Shown here piece after piece: positions 44,920-52,823 of a DNA stretch of 64,000 nt. The stretch spans positions 166,871-230,870 of the forward strand of contig DGHQ01000044.1 in the NCBI GenBank assembly GCA_002392915.1. The letters run 5' to 3'. Position numbers and translations under genes: made by a program. Under the pieces are notes generated by a model that made no database searches, was not told the DNA's origin, and saw nothing but the letters and a program-made list of their open reading frames with translations. How positions within the stretch are numbered: position 1 is the stretch's first letter; each line of letters starts with the position of its first letter. The stretch comes from Bacteroidales bacterium UBA3844 (GTDB taxonomy: Bacteria > Bacteroidota > Bacteroidia > Bacteroidales > Paludibacteraceae).

Positions 44920-44961
44920 CAGAAAAGAACATATTCCACATTCATAAATAACAGATGAATT

Positions 44962-47900
44962 ATGCAAAACAATAAAGAAAAAACAAAAATATATAAGGCT
45001 TCTGCCGGAAGTGGCAAAACTTTCCGTTTGGCTGTGGAATATCTGAAACTTATTTTGAAGGATAAAAATGCCTTCAAATCTATCCTTGCTGTGACTTTTA
45101 CCAACAAGGCTACTGCGGAAATGAAGGAGAGAATTCTTTTTGAACTTTATGGTCTGCATCGTAAATATGAGGATTCCGACAGCTATAGAGATAAGTTGAT
45201 AGAAGAACTTGGTCCTGGCTGGAACGCTGAAAAAATATCTGAAAAGGCTGGCGAGGCTATTTCTGCGATTATACACGACTATTCACATTTCAGAATAGAG
45301 ACCATAGACTCGTTTTTTCAAAGTATATTGCGCAATCTTGTTCATGAACTTGAGATAGGAGCCATTGTCAATCTGGAACTTGATAATGCCTCTGTGATTC
45401 ATGAGGCTGTGAATGATATGATGAACAGTCTGCATGAGGATGATAAAAAGCAGTTGTTGAAATGGCTGACAGATTTTTCTGTGGAGAACATAAAAAATGG
45501 AAAAAGCTGGAGAGTGAACAGTAAAGTGGAAAAGTTTGCCACTAACATCTTCAACGAGGATTTCATCACAAAAAAAAGGGATGAAGATTTATATACTATT
45601 GAAAAACTGACTGCTTATAAGAAAAATATAGATAAGATTTTAAAAGGGCATTTAAGCAAATTAAAAACTTTGGCGGATGATTTTTTTGCAAAAACAGATG
45701 AATGGAACGCTGTGCCTGAGAATTTCTATTATGGGGCAAAAGGATTGTGGGGATACTTCAATAAAATAAAAAAAGGAGAGTATTCAGAAGACAAAATGCC
45801 TAACAGTTATGTAAAAAAGTCTTTGGAATCGACAGAGAGTATAGAGTCGAAAACAAAAAATGCAAATATAGATGCGACGTGGGTGTATGATCATCTCAAT
45901 AAAACAGAGGAATATAGATTGGAGCATCTTGAGGAGATGTCTACTTGTGAGACGGTGCTTAAGAATATCAATAATATAGGATTGTTGTATGATATAGAGA
46001 GCATTGTGCGTCGTAACAATGAGATGACAGGCAAATTTTTGTTAGGAGACACTGCCATTCTGCTTAATAAAATCATAGATAAAAGCACAGCACCGTTCAT
46101 ATATGAAAAGATAGGTACGACGTTGCGTCATATCATGATTGATGAATTTCAGGACACATCCAAAATACAGTGGGATAATTTTCTTCCGTTGTTGTCAGAC
46201 TCGGTTGCAAATGGAGGAACTAATTTGATTGTGGGTGATCCTAAACAGTCTATCTACCGCTGGCGAAATGGCGATTACAGTATCATTGAGAATGTAAAGA
46301 ATCATGCGGAACTTTATCCGGGAAATATATCTATGGATACCAATTACAGAAGTTTCAACAATGTGATAAAGTTCAACAATGCGATTTTCTGGAGCTGTAT
46401 TCCGTATATTCCTAATGGCGACGCTGCAATCAGCAAACAGATACAGGATATTTACGAGGAATCCCATCAGAAGTTTATAAATAAAGGTGAGGGTTATGTG
46501 AAATATCAGATAGTGGAAAAAGAGGAGAATGAAAAATCTGACGACAAGATCCTTGGAGTGATGGTGGAGCAGATTAAGGAGCTGAAAAAAATAGGTATAG
46601 AGGAAAGAGATATAGCCATACTGGTGCGTACAAATAATGAGACAGCCAAGATTGCAAAATTTTTGTCTGATATGAAAGAAGACGGGACTCTTCCAAAAGA
46701 TGAGTTCAATATTGTGTCCAGTGAAGCATTCCGTCTCGACAATTCTCTGAGTGTCAATATAATTATCAATGCGTTGTGTTTGGTAAATGAGCCGGACAAT
46801 GATGTGTATGGGCACCGTCTGTATCTTGATTATATAGGTTTGAACAATGGAAGTGATGAAAATTACCATGAGGTGAAGGAGAAGGTGATATCTACTTCCA
46901 CTCTCCCACTCTATGAGATGATAGAGAAAATTTATTTTATTCTGGAGCTTGAAAAAATTGAAGACAATGATGTATACATACAGCTATTTTTGGATAAAGT
47001 TAACACGTTCATCAACAGAAAATCATCTGATCTCACCACTTTCATAAATTATTGGAATGAAAAACTATGTGGGGCGACATTGTCGTCGAGCAATGAGAGT
47101 AATGGAATACGTGTGCTGACAATCCACAAATCGAAAGGATTGGAGTTTAAGACGGTGATTATTCCGTTTGCCGACTGGGAGATAGAGAGCACAAAAAATG
47201 ACAATATTCTTTGGTGTGAGGCTAAAAAAGAGCCGTATAATGATATTTTGTTGCTTCCTATCAACTATAATAAAAATCTCATAAACACAATTTTTAAGGA
47301 GGATTACGAACGTGAGAAAGCACAGATGTGGATCGACAATATCAATCTGCTATATGTGGCGTTCACACGTGCGAAAGCAAATTTGATTGTTTTTTCACCA
47401 GAACCGCCAAAGAGTGATGTAGACGGTGCAAAAAAGATAAATTCACTTTTATCCAACATTTTCTCAAACAAATCAAAGCTGGCGAGTGATGAGAAAACGA
47501 AAGTTTTGGCTGATTATTGGAATGAGGAGGAATTGAAATTTGAATATGGAGAGTTGAGTAATCCAAAAGACAAAGACAACACGACAGAAAATGAGTTGAA
47601 GAAAGAGGCGGAAAGAAAGAGTTTGGATTATGTGAATTATAGAATTGCGAGCGACGGAGATAAACCATCAGCAATAGAATTCCGTCAGTCAGACATGAGC
47701 AAGAGATTCTTGAAGGATCCTGAAAAGTATGATACTAAAGAGGAGACAGTGTCTGAGTTTATGGAAAAAGGAAAAGTGATGCATGCGTTATTTTCTGACA
47801 TTCACACTGTTGATGATGTGGAAAAAGCAGTGAAAAAGCAGGTGTATGAAGGAATCATATCAAAGGATAAGATGGAGTATTATGTGTCTACAATAAGAGA

Positions 47901-48216
47901 AAAGATAGAGAGTGCACCGTCTGAATGGTTTGATAGAAAGGCAAAAGTGGTCAATGAGCGAGCAATTTTGATGAAAAAGAAAGACTCCAATGGCAAAATA
48001 AACATTGAGAATAAACGACCAGACAGAATAGTGATGGTCAATGACAAAGTTATCATCATCGACTATAAGTTTGGTGAGGAAAACAAAGGGTATAAAGATC
48101 AGGTAAATGAATATGTTGATCTGATAAAAAAGATGGGCTACAAGAATGTAGAGGGATATTTGTGGTATGTGGAGCAAAGTAAAATTGAAAATGTGAAAAT
48201 GTCTACATATATGTAA
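44962..48216 (+). CDS. UvrD/RecB-type helicase-nuclease (AddA-like)
   Basis: 1084 residues. Superfamily 1A helicase motifs: ASAGSGKTFRL (I), VTFTNKATAEMKERI (Ia), IDEFQDTSKIQW (II), VGDPKQSIYRWRNGD (III), TNYRS (IV), VLTIHKSKGLEF (V) and LLYVAFTRAKANL (VI). The C-terminal PD-(D/E)xK nuclease shows RPDRIVMVNDKVIIIDYKFG. Such proteins resect double-strand breaks for RecA. The AddB-like partner often found beside it is not adjacent. Codon bias is G-rich compared with plus-strand genes left of 44 kb. Confidence 0.92.
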   Translation: MQNNKEKTKIYKASAGSGKTFRLAVEYLKLILKDKNAFKSILAVTFTNKATAEMKERILFELYGLHRKYEDSDSYRDKLIEELGPGWNAEKISEKAGEAISAIIHDYSHFRIETIDSFFQSILRNLVHELEIGAIVNLELDNASVIHEAVNDMMNSLHEDDKKQLLKWLTDFSVENIKNGKSWRVNSKVEKFATNIFNEDFITKKRDEDLYTIEKLTAYKKNIDKILKGHLSKLKTLADDFFAKTDEWNAVPENFYYGAKGLWGYFNKIKKGEYSEDKMPNSYVKKSLESTESIESKTKNANIDATWVYDHLNKTEEYRLEHLEEMSTCETVLKNINNIGLLYDIESIVRRNNEMTGKFLLGDTAILLNKIIDKSTAPFIYEKIGTTLRHIMIDEFQDTSKIQWDNFLPLLSDSVANGGTNLIVGDPKQSIYRWRNGDYSIIENVKNHAELYPGNISMDTNYRSFNNVIKFNNAIFWSCIPYIPNGDAAISKQIQDIYEESHQKFINKGEGYVKYQIVEKEENEKSDDKILGVMVEQIKELKKIGIEERDIAILVRTNNETAKIAKFLSDMKEDGTLPKDEFNIVSSEAFRLDNSLSVNIIINALCLVNEPDNDVYGHRLYLDYIGLNNGSDENYHEVKEKVISTSTLPLYEMIEKIYFILELEKIEDNDVYIQLFLDKVNTFINRKSSDLTTFINYWNEKLCGATLSSSNESNGIRVLTIHKSKGLEFKTVIIPFADWEIESTKNDNILWCEAKKEPYNDILLLPINYNKNLINTIFKEDYEREKAQMWIDNINLLYVAFTRAKANLIVFSPEPPKSDVDGAKKINSLLSNIFSNKSKLASDEKTKVLADYWNEEELKFEYGELSNPKDKDNTTENELKKEAERKSLDYVNYRIASDGDKPSAIEFRQSDMSKRFLKDPEKYDTKEETVSEFMEKGKVMHALFSDIHTVDDVEKAVKKQVYEGIISKDKMEYYVSTIREKIESAPSEWFDRKAKVVNERAILMKKKDSNGKINIENKRPDRIVMVNDKVIIIDYKFGEENKGYKDQVNEYVDLIKKMGYKNVEGYLWYVEQSKIENVKMSTYM

Positions 48217-48229
48217 TCACTACGTGATA

Positions 48230-48395
48230 TTCTAAATGATAACACAGAAACAACTACACCTTTAGGTGTTTTATATCGGTAGTGTTTTATATCGGTAGAT
48301 ATAATAAATAAATATAGGACAGATATTCCCCGTTAGGGGATATATCTAGTAATATTACAATTCATCGAAATCACGTTAATTTAAAAATAGAAACA
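48230..48395. repeat. Intergenic hairpins and end module of the composite repeat
   Basis: Holds ACACCTTTAGGTGT, a doubled TTTTATATCGGTAG, the hairpin ATATTCCCCGTTAGGGGATAT, and at 48357-48385 the module ACAATTCATCGAAATCACGT that closes copies of the composite repeat. No gene. Confidence 0.55.
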
Positions 48396-48416
48396 AAAAA
48401 TTTTGTTGTTTACCTT

Positions 48417-49037
48417 TTATATTATTCCTGCCTTTTCAAACATCTTCCTATAAGCCTCGGCTTTCTGTTCCAAACTCAGTGGATATGCGCGTGATGATGA
48501 TGGAAGACGGTACAATAGAATATTATCTCGCAACGGAATAGAATGCCCCACCGTCGGCATTTCAGAAAGTGACAATTGATTAACAATATTCTCTGTCGCT
48601 TTTTCTCCCGTCGTCACCACTACCCTACAATCAAGAATTTTTTCCAATAATGCGTTGATGTCTGTGTATTCCACCACTTCCAAAAACTTGTCGGAGGCAT
48701 TATCTTTCAATCGTTTCACAGCCTCAGCTGTATCGTAGTAGCCAATGCCTTTTTCATTCAGAAAACCAACAATTAAATCAAGGTTGAATCTTTTTGTCGC
48801 AGCTTCCATAAAATAATTTTTGTCGTTGAAGAATATCAATCCCATTATTCTCCAATGGTCGTTGGTGAAATTCGGATAAAAGAAATCCATACACCAACGT
48901 TTGCGTTGAGGCGGAAAACTTCCTAGAAAGAGAATTTTAGTGCTTTCAGGAAGAAATGGAAGCAACGGATGGTACTCTATGGAAGAGGTGGAACGCAGAA
49001 TGTTGTCGGAGTTGAGAAATGGAGACATAGAAATCAC
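48417..49037 (-). CDS. Uracil-DNA glycosylase-superfamily protein
   Basis: 206 residues. KILFLGSFPPQRKRWCMDFFYPN fits the N-terminal active-site loop of the UDG superfamily (MUG/family-4-like), and DCRVVVTTGEKATENI and LYRLPSSSRAYPLSLEQKAEAYRKMFE fit the later motifs. Exact substrate specificity is unclear. Overlaps the stop of the upstream FISUMP gene by 4 nt, so they are co-translated although the functions look unrelated. Confidence 0.72.
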   Translation of the reverse strand: MISMSPFLNSDNILRSTSSIEYHPLLPFLPESTKILFLGSFPPQRKRWCMDFFYPNFTNDHWRIMGLIFFNDKNYFMEAATKRFNLDLIVGFLNEKGIGYYDTAEAVKRLKDNASDKFLEVVEYTDINALLEKILDCRVVVTTGEKATENIVNQLSLSEMPTVGHSIPLRDNILLYRLPSSSRAYPLSLEQKAEAYRKMFEKAGII

Positions 49038-49756
49038 TTCGTTTTCTTTTTTGCAGAATTTTTTTTGGAGACTGGATGGTCGTTGACTACAGCACGAACA
49101 CTTCTGCCAGCATAACGTTTGTTTCCTCTCCAGTCGATATAATAGTTTGCAAAAGAGAGAAAGTAGGAACCGTTCATTGTGTTTTTGAAAAGAGAAGAAG
49201 ACCAGTAGAAACCTTCACTGCCTAACGATGAGTTTTCCTCACCGGAAATGTAGCCGGTGGCAGGCAAAAAAATGATATTGCTGTTAGTTTTGGAGAAACC
49301 AACACGTCCGGCAACGCCTGTTCCGTCGTAATTGTTTGTCCATTCCCAAACACATCCTTCCAACAATTCTTCCTCTTCTTTGGCAGTAGGCATACGCCAG
49401 TCTTTGCCCCAATTGACAAAGGCAGCGTCGTCTTCTTTATCCAACTCATGTTTATTGTCGACTTTTCCTTCGGATGTTTTCGTACAGTATTTTGTCATGA
49501 ACTGACCTTCATCCCTACCCCATTTATAATTTTCCCAAGAGTAAATTTTTTTAGGTTCTGTTTCTCCCCATGCAAAATAATCACCGTATTCAATGGGTTT
49601 AGTAGCGCCCACATTGCAAGTGGCCCACAATTTTCCGCTTGGCAAACCTAAATCCACGTAATCATGTCCACTTTTGTTACCACTGATTGTTTGTGAATAG
49701 CAATTCATTCCACATGTGACTGTAAGGACTATCAACGAATAAAATAAATTTTTCAT
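49034..49756 (-). CDS. Secreted FISUMP-domain protein (C-type-lectin-like)
   Basis: 240 residues with a signal peptide (MKNLFYSLIVLTVTCGMNCYS). Typical FISUMP (Fibrobacter succinogenes major paralogous) pattern: GHDYVDLGLPSGKLWATCNV, YGDYFAWGETEPK, WRMPTAKEEEELL, FLPATGYISG, YWSSS and YAGRSVRAVVND. Residues 225-240 are a basic tail (SKKNSAKKKTK). Such proteins are abundant, often duplicated, surface proteins in Bacteroidetes and Fibrobacteres; ligand unknown. Confidence 0.88.
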   Translation of the reverse strand: MKNLFYSLIVLTVTCGMNCYSQTISGNKSGHDYVDLGLPSGKLWATCNVGATKPIEYGDYFAWGETEPKKIYSWENYKWGRDEGQFMTKYCTKTSEGKVDNKHELDKEDDAAFVNWGKDWRMPTAKEEEELLEGCVWEWTNNYDGTGVAGRVGFSKTNSNIIFLPATGYISGEENSSLGSEGFYWSSSLFKNTMNGSYFLSFANYYIDWRGNKRYAGRSVRAVVNDHPVSKKNSAKKKTK

Positions 49757-49867
49757 ATAAGTGACACATACATAATAACTACGGGTTGCAAAATTATATC
49801 AGGAGATACATCTATCCAAAAAAAATGAGGGAAAACAATGTCTGACAGAAGTCATAGAGATAAAAAA

Positions 49868-49893
49868 GAGACGTAGCAAAAAGCCACGTCTCC
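49868..49893 (-). terminator. Terminator of the nitronate-monooxygenase-like gene, GAGAC/GTCTC family
   Basis: Minus strand: GGAGACGTGGC, loop TTTTT, GCTACGTCTC, TTTTTTA. Stem has one G-T pair. Confidence 0.8.
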
Positions 49894-49915
49894 AAAATAA
49901 TGTTTATTTTCACGT

Positions 49916-50992
49916 TTATCCCACAACTTTTTTCTGATAGTTGTTGAATTCCTCTTTGATATTGTTGAATATCTCTTTCACCTTTTCAATTTTTTTCGCT
50001 CTGAAAGCGTTTGATCCACAGAAAGCGTAGCCATGGCTTAGATCTCCACGGAAGGCATTGTAGAGGGCTGAAACGATGCAATATGGACTGTTTTTCACAT
50101 CACATGTTTTGATACAGTGGCAAAGACATTTTTTTGGCTGAGTCTCACCTTCTTTAACACGTGCGATAAAGTCGTTGTGAATAGCGCGTCCAGGCATACC
50201 TACAGGGCTTTTGATAATCTCGATATCTTTCTCCTCTGCGTTGATATATGCCTCCTTGAATTCAATGGATGCGTCGCACTCTTCAGTAGTGACGAAACGT
50301 GTTCCCATCTGCACACCAGAAGCTCCGTAGCTCATGATACGAGCCATATCCTCGCCTGTGTAGATACCTCCGCCTGCAAACACAGGTATTTCTTTTTCAT
50401 CAATATATTCCTTAGCGACTGACACAACTTCAGGAACTGTTTTCTCAAGTGAGAAAGCCTCGTCGAAAATTTGGTCTTCTTTGTAACCAAGATGACCGCC
50501 GGCTTTTGGTCCCTCAACAACGATTGCGTCTGGAAGATAGTTGTACAGACTTTTCCATTTTGAGCAGATAATCTTTGCGGCACGCGCTGATGAAACGATT
50601 GGAACCAATTTTGTTTTGCTGCCTTCTGTCAGAAAAGATGGCATATTTAGTGGTAAACCAGCACCTGAGAATATGATGTCCGCTTTTTCTTGGATAGCTG
50701 TTTTTACCATATCTGCGAAATTTGACATGGCTACCATCACGTTGACACCGATTATACCGTTCGACTTTTCTCTTGCCTTACGTATTTCCTCCTGCAAACC
50801 ATAAATGCTTGCTTTCATGTAGTTGTTAGAAAAGTTGTTGTAGACCAATCCAAGTCCAGCACTTGAAATTACTCCTACTCCACCCTCATTGGCTACAGCC
50901 GACGCCAAGCCAGAAAGAGAAATTCCTACTCCCATTCCTCCTTGAATGATAGGAACTCTTAGTGACAAATCTCCGATTTTTACAGAATTCAT
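49916..50992 (-). CDS. Nitronate monooxygenase / 2-nitropropane dioxygenase family flavoprotein
   Basis: 358 residues from ATG 50992 (MNSVKIGDLSLRVPIIQGGMGVGISL); a TTG at 51016 lies at the -7 promoter element and is not used. FMN barrel features: GGVGVISSAGLG, IIGVNVMVAMSNF, VVEGPKAGGHLGY, IPVFAGGGIYTGEDMARIM, GASGVQMGTRFVTTEE. The C-terminus has a Cys-rich stretch (CLCHCIKTCDVKNSPYCI) found in the clostridial/Bacteroidetes branch, also annotated as enoyl-ACP-reductase-like (FabK relatives). The true substrate is uncertain. Confidence 0.85.
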   Translation of the reverse strand: MNSVKIGDLSLRVPIIQGGMGVGISLSGLASAVANEGGVGVISSAGLGLVYNNFSNNYMKASIYGLQEEIRKAREKSNGIIGVNVMVAMSNFADMVKTAIQEKADIIFSGAGLPLNMPSFLTEGSKTKLVPIVSSARAAKIICSKWKSLYNYLPDAIVVEGPKAGGHLGYKEDQIFDEAFSLEKTVPEVVSVAKEYIDEKEIPVFAGGGIYTGEDMARIMSYGASGVQMGTRFVTTEECDASIEFKEAYINAEEKDIEIIKSPVGMPGRAIHNDFIARVKEGETQPKKCLCHCIKTCDVKNSPYCIVSALYNAFRGDLSHGYAFCGSNAFRAKKIEKVKEIFNNIKEEFNNYQKKVVG

Positions 50993-51013
50993 AACGATAT
51001 TTTTAATCTTCCG

Positions 51014-51021
51014 CAAAAGTA
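51014..51021 (-). promoter_or_regulatory. -7 element for the nitronate-monooxygenase-like gene
   Basis: Minus-strand TACTTTTG, 22 nt before the ATG at 50992; decides against the upstream TTG start. Confidence 0.55.
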
Positions 51022-51239
51022 ACGAAATATTTAGTTTTATTCGATTTATGATTTATATTTTTAACAGAAATAGATAAATTATTTAATTTGTTTGAACTAA
51101 TCAATATTTATGTTGTATAATAGTTAATCACTATAAAGAGTGTGTTGTATATATATACTTATCACAACATTTGTTTAATCCACATAAAAATTCAGTCTAT
51201 TTGAAATAAGTTTTTTGAAATATGAAGCTGTATAAATTT

Positions 51240-51450
51240 TAAGTATTTGGCTAAAGAATTAAGGATTGTTAAGGACGGAACGTCCTAACCCCTCCCCACG
51301 TGCGAGCCGTAGGCGAGCACATAAAATTTAATAAAACCACAGAAACACAAGTTTTACAGAGAAAGGCTACGCTTTTTTTTGAGAAAAAGAGGTAAAAATT
51401 CAATCTGAAAATGAAAAATAATTCGCAGATTACAATTTATCGAATTCACC
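51240..51450 (+). repeat. Composite intergenic repeat, copy 7
   Basis: AAGGATTGTTAAGGACGGAA, CGTCCTAACCCC (first hairpin with compensating change GGACG/CGTCC), hairpin 2 at 51300-51320, ACATAAAATTTAATAAAACC, ACAGAAACACAAG, AGAGAAAGGCTACGC and the end module TTCGCAGATTACAATTTATC. Occupies the gap upstream of the metal efflux genes. Confidence 0.85.
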
Positions 51451-51505
51451 ATAAATAAGTATCACAATGTAATTCTTTTGCAACTTGATTGCATAAACTT
51501 TAATC

Positions 51506-51513
51506 TATTTTTG
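51506..51513 (+). promoter_or_regulatory. -7 element for the metal-efflux operon
   Basis: TATTTTTG matches TAnnTTTG, 23 nt before the ATG at 51537. Confidence 0.55.
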
Positions 51514-51536
51514 CGTAAACAATAAAAATTTTCATC

Positions 51537-52811
51537 ATGCGCAAATCTGTTTATTTAACAATTTCTCTGCTTTTGTCAGCTGTATTGATTGGATGTAATA
51601 ATCATAATCATGCAGGTCACTCTCATGACAATGGTCACGAACATTCGGAATATGAACATCATCATGATGACGACGAACATGACCATGACGGACATGAAAA
51701 AGATGAGTGCGAAGATGAAAAAGTGAATGTAATAAATGGACATTCGCATAATGAAGACTTTCATAGTAAAGATGAGGAAGGAATCAAGAAACATGAAGGG
51801 GAAGTACATTTGTCTGCAGCTGAAATAAAGAAGATTTTCACTGAGACAGCAGCATTTTCTGAGTTTTCCCATGTCATTGTGGCGACGGGGGAAATTCTTC
51901 CGACTACGAAAGGTGAGTCGTCTGTGGTTGCTCCATTTTCAGGAATTGTCTCTATTGCGTCAGGTGTTACAGTCGGAGGAAAAGTGCAGGCAGGTCAGGT
52001 GCTTTTCAATATCAGCACAAATGTGGGCGAGGAGAGTGACCTGGTGGAGAAAGCCACTATCGAGCTTGAAGCGGCAAGAAAGGAGTATGAACGTGATCTG
52101 AAGTTGAGCGAGGAGATGATTGTCTCGAAGAAGGAACTCAATGAATGCAGGGAACGTTATGAGCAGGCAAAGGTGAAACATGCCAATCTCGCTTCCAAAA
52201 TATCTTATGGAAAAGCTTTGTCGAAAAGTCAGATATCTGGTTTTGTAAAAAGCATAAATGTCTCCGACGGTGAGTTTGTCAATGCTGGTGAGCAGCTTGC
52301 AATTGTCTCTCAAAACGACAAATTGATGCTTCAGGTGAAATTGCCTCAGCGTTACCAAAAAAGCGCGACGAGCATCAAAACAGTCAAATTCCGCACTGCA
52401 TACACACATGAGGTGTTTGCTCTCGACAAGATGGATGGCAAACAGGTGAGCCAGGCTATCACTACGTCGGATGGAGGCTACTATATTCCTTTGCTTTTCG
52501 AGTTTAAGAATATCAGCAAAGTGATGTCGGGCACAAGTGTGGAGTGCTATGTTGTGACTAAAGAAAAGAAGAATGTCATCACAGTGCCAAACAGTGCGAT
52601 AGCTGAAGACCAGGGTGTCGCGCAGGTATTTGTGAAAAAGCATGAGGATGCTTTCAAGAAACAGTTTGTGACTCTTGGCGAGACGGATGGAGAACGAACA
52701 GAAATAATAGAAGGTCTGCACAGTGGCGACATTGTGGCAATATCCGACGTCGCGCGTCTGCATCTTGCATCTTCTTCTAATGCGATTCCAGCACATACTC
52801 ACAACCATTAA
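51537..52811 (+). CDS. RND periplasmic adaptor (CusB/CzcB-like) with His-rich N-terminus
   Basis: 424 residues. Lipoprotein signal with lipobox VLIGC (Cys20). Residues about 21-75 are packed with His, Asp and Glu (HNHAGHSHDNGHEHSEYEHH and on), a likely metal-catching region. Then adaptor domains: VVATGEILPTTKGESSVVAP, lipoyl-like FSGIVSIASGVTVGGKVQAG, a helical hairpin (EKATIELEAARKEYERDLKL) and the beta-barrel (GFVKSINVSDGEFVNAGEQL). The tail ends in AHTHNH. Links the inner-membrane pump to TolC; 12 nt before the pump gene. The ligand is a divalent or monovalent metal, not determined. Confidence 0.9.
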   Translation: MRKSVYLTISLLLSAVLIGCNNHNHAGHSHDNGHEHSEYEHHHDDDEHDHDGHEKDECEDEKVNVINGHSHNEDFHSKDEEGIKKHEGEVHLSAAEIKKIFTETAAFSEFSHVIVATGEILPTTKGESSVVAPFSGIVSIASGVTVGGKVQAGQVLFNISTNVGEESDLVEKATIELEAARKEYERDLKLSEEMIVSKKELNECRERYEQAKVKHANLASKISYGKALSKSQISGFVKSINVSDGEFVNAGEQLAIVSQNDKLMLQVKLPQRYQKSATSIKTVKFRTAYTHEVFALDKMDGKQVSQAITTSDGGYYIPLLFEFKNISKVMSGTSVECYVVTKEKKNVITVPNSAIAEDQGVAQVFVKKHEDAFKKQFVTLGETDGERTEIIEGLHSGDIVAISDVARLHLASSSNAIPAHTHNH

Positions 52812-52823
52812 AAACGAATTGAT

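Noticed and set aside
46195..46869. A 224-codon minus-strand frame inside the helicase-nuclease gene
   Set aside because: It lies wholly antisense to conserved helicase motifs, and its product is Ile/Tyr-rich without any recognisable domain.
51576..52808. Long minus-strand frames opposite the metal adaptor (98 and 282 codons)
   Set aside because: Antisense to a clear adaptor gene; the Met-rich product is the reverse reading of His/Asp codons.
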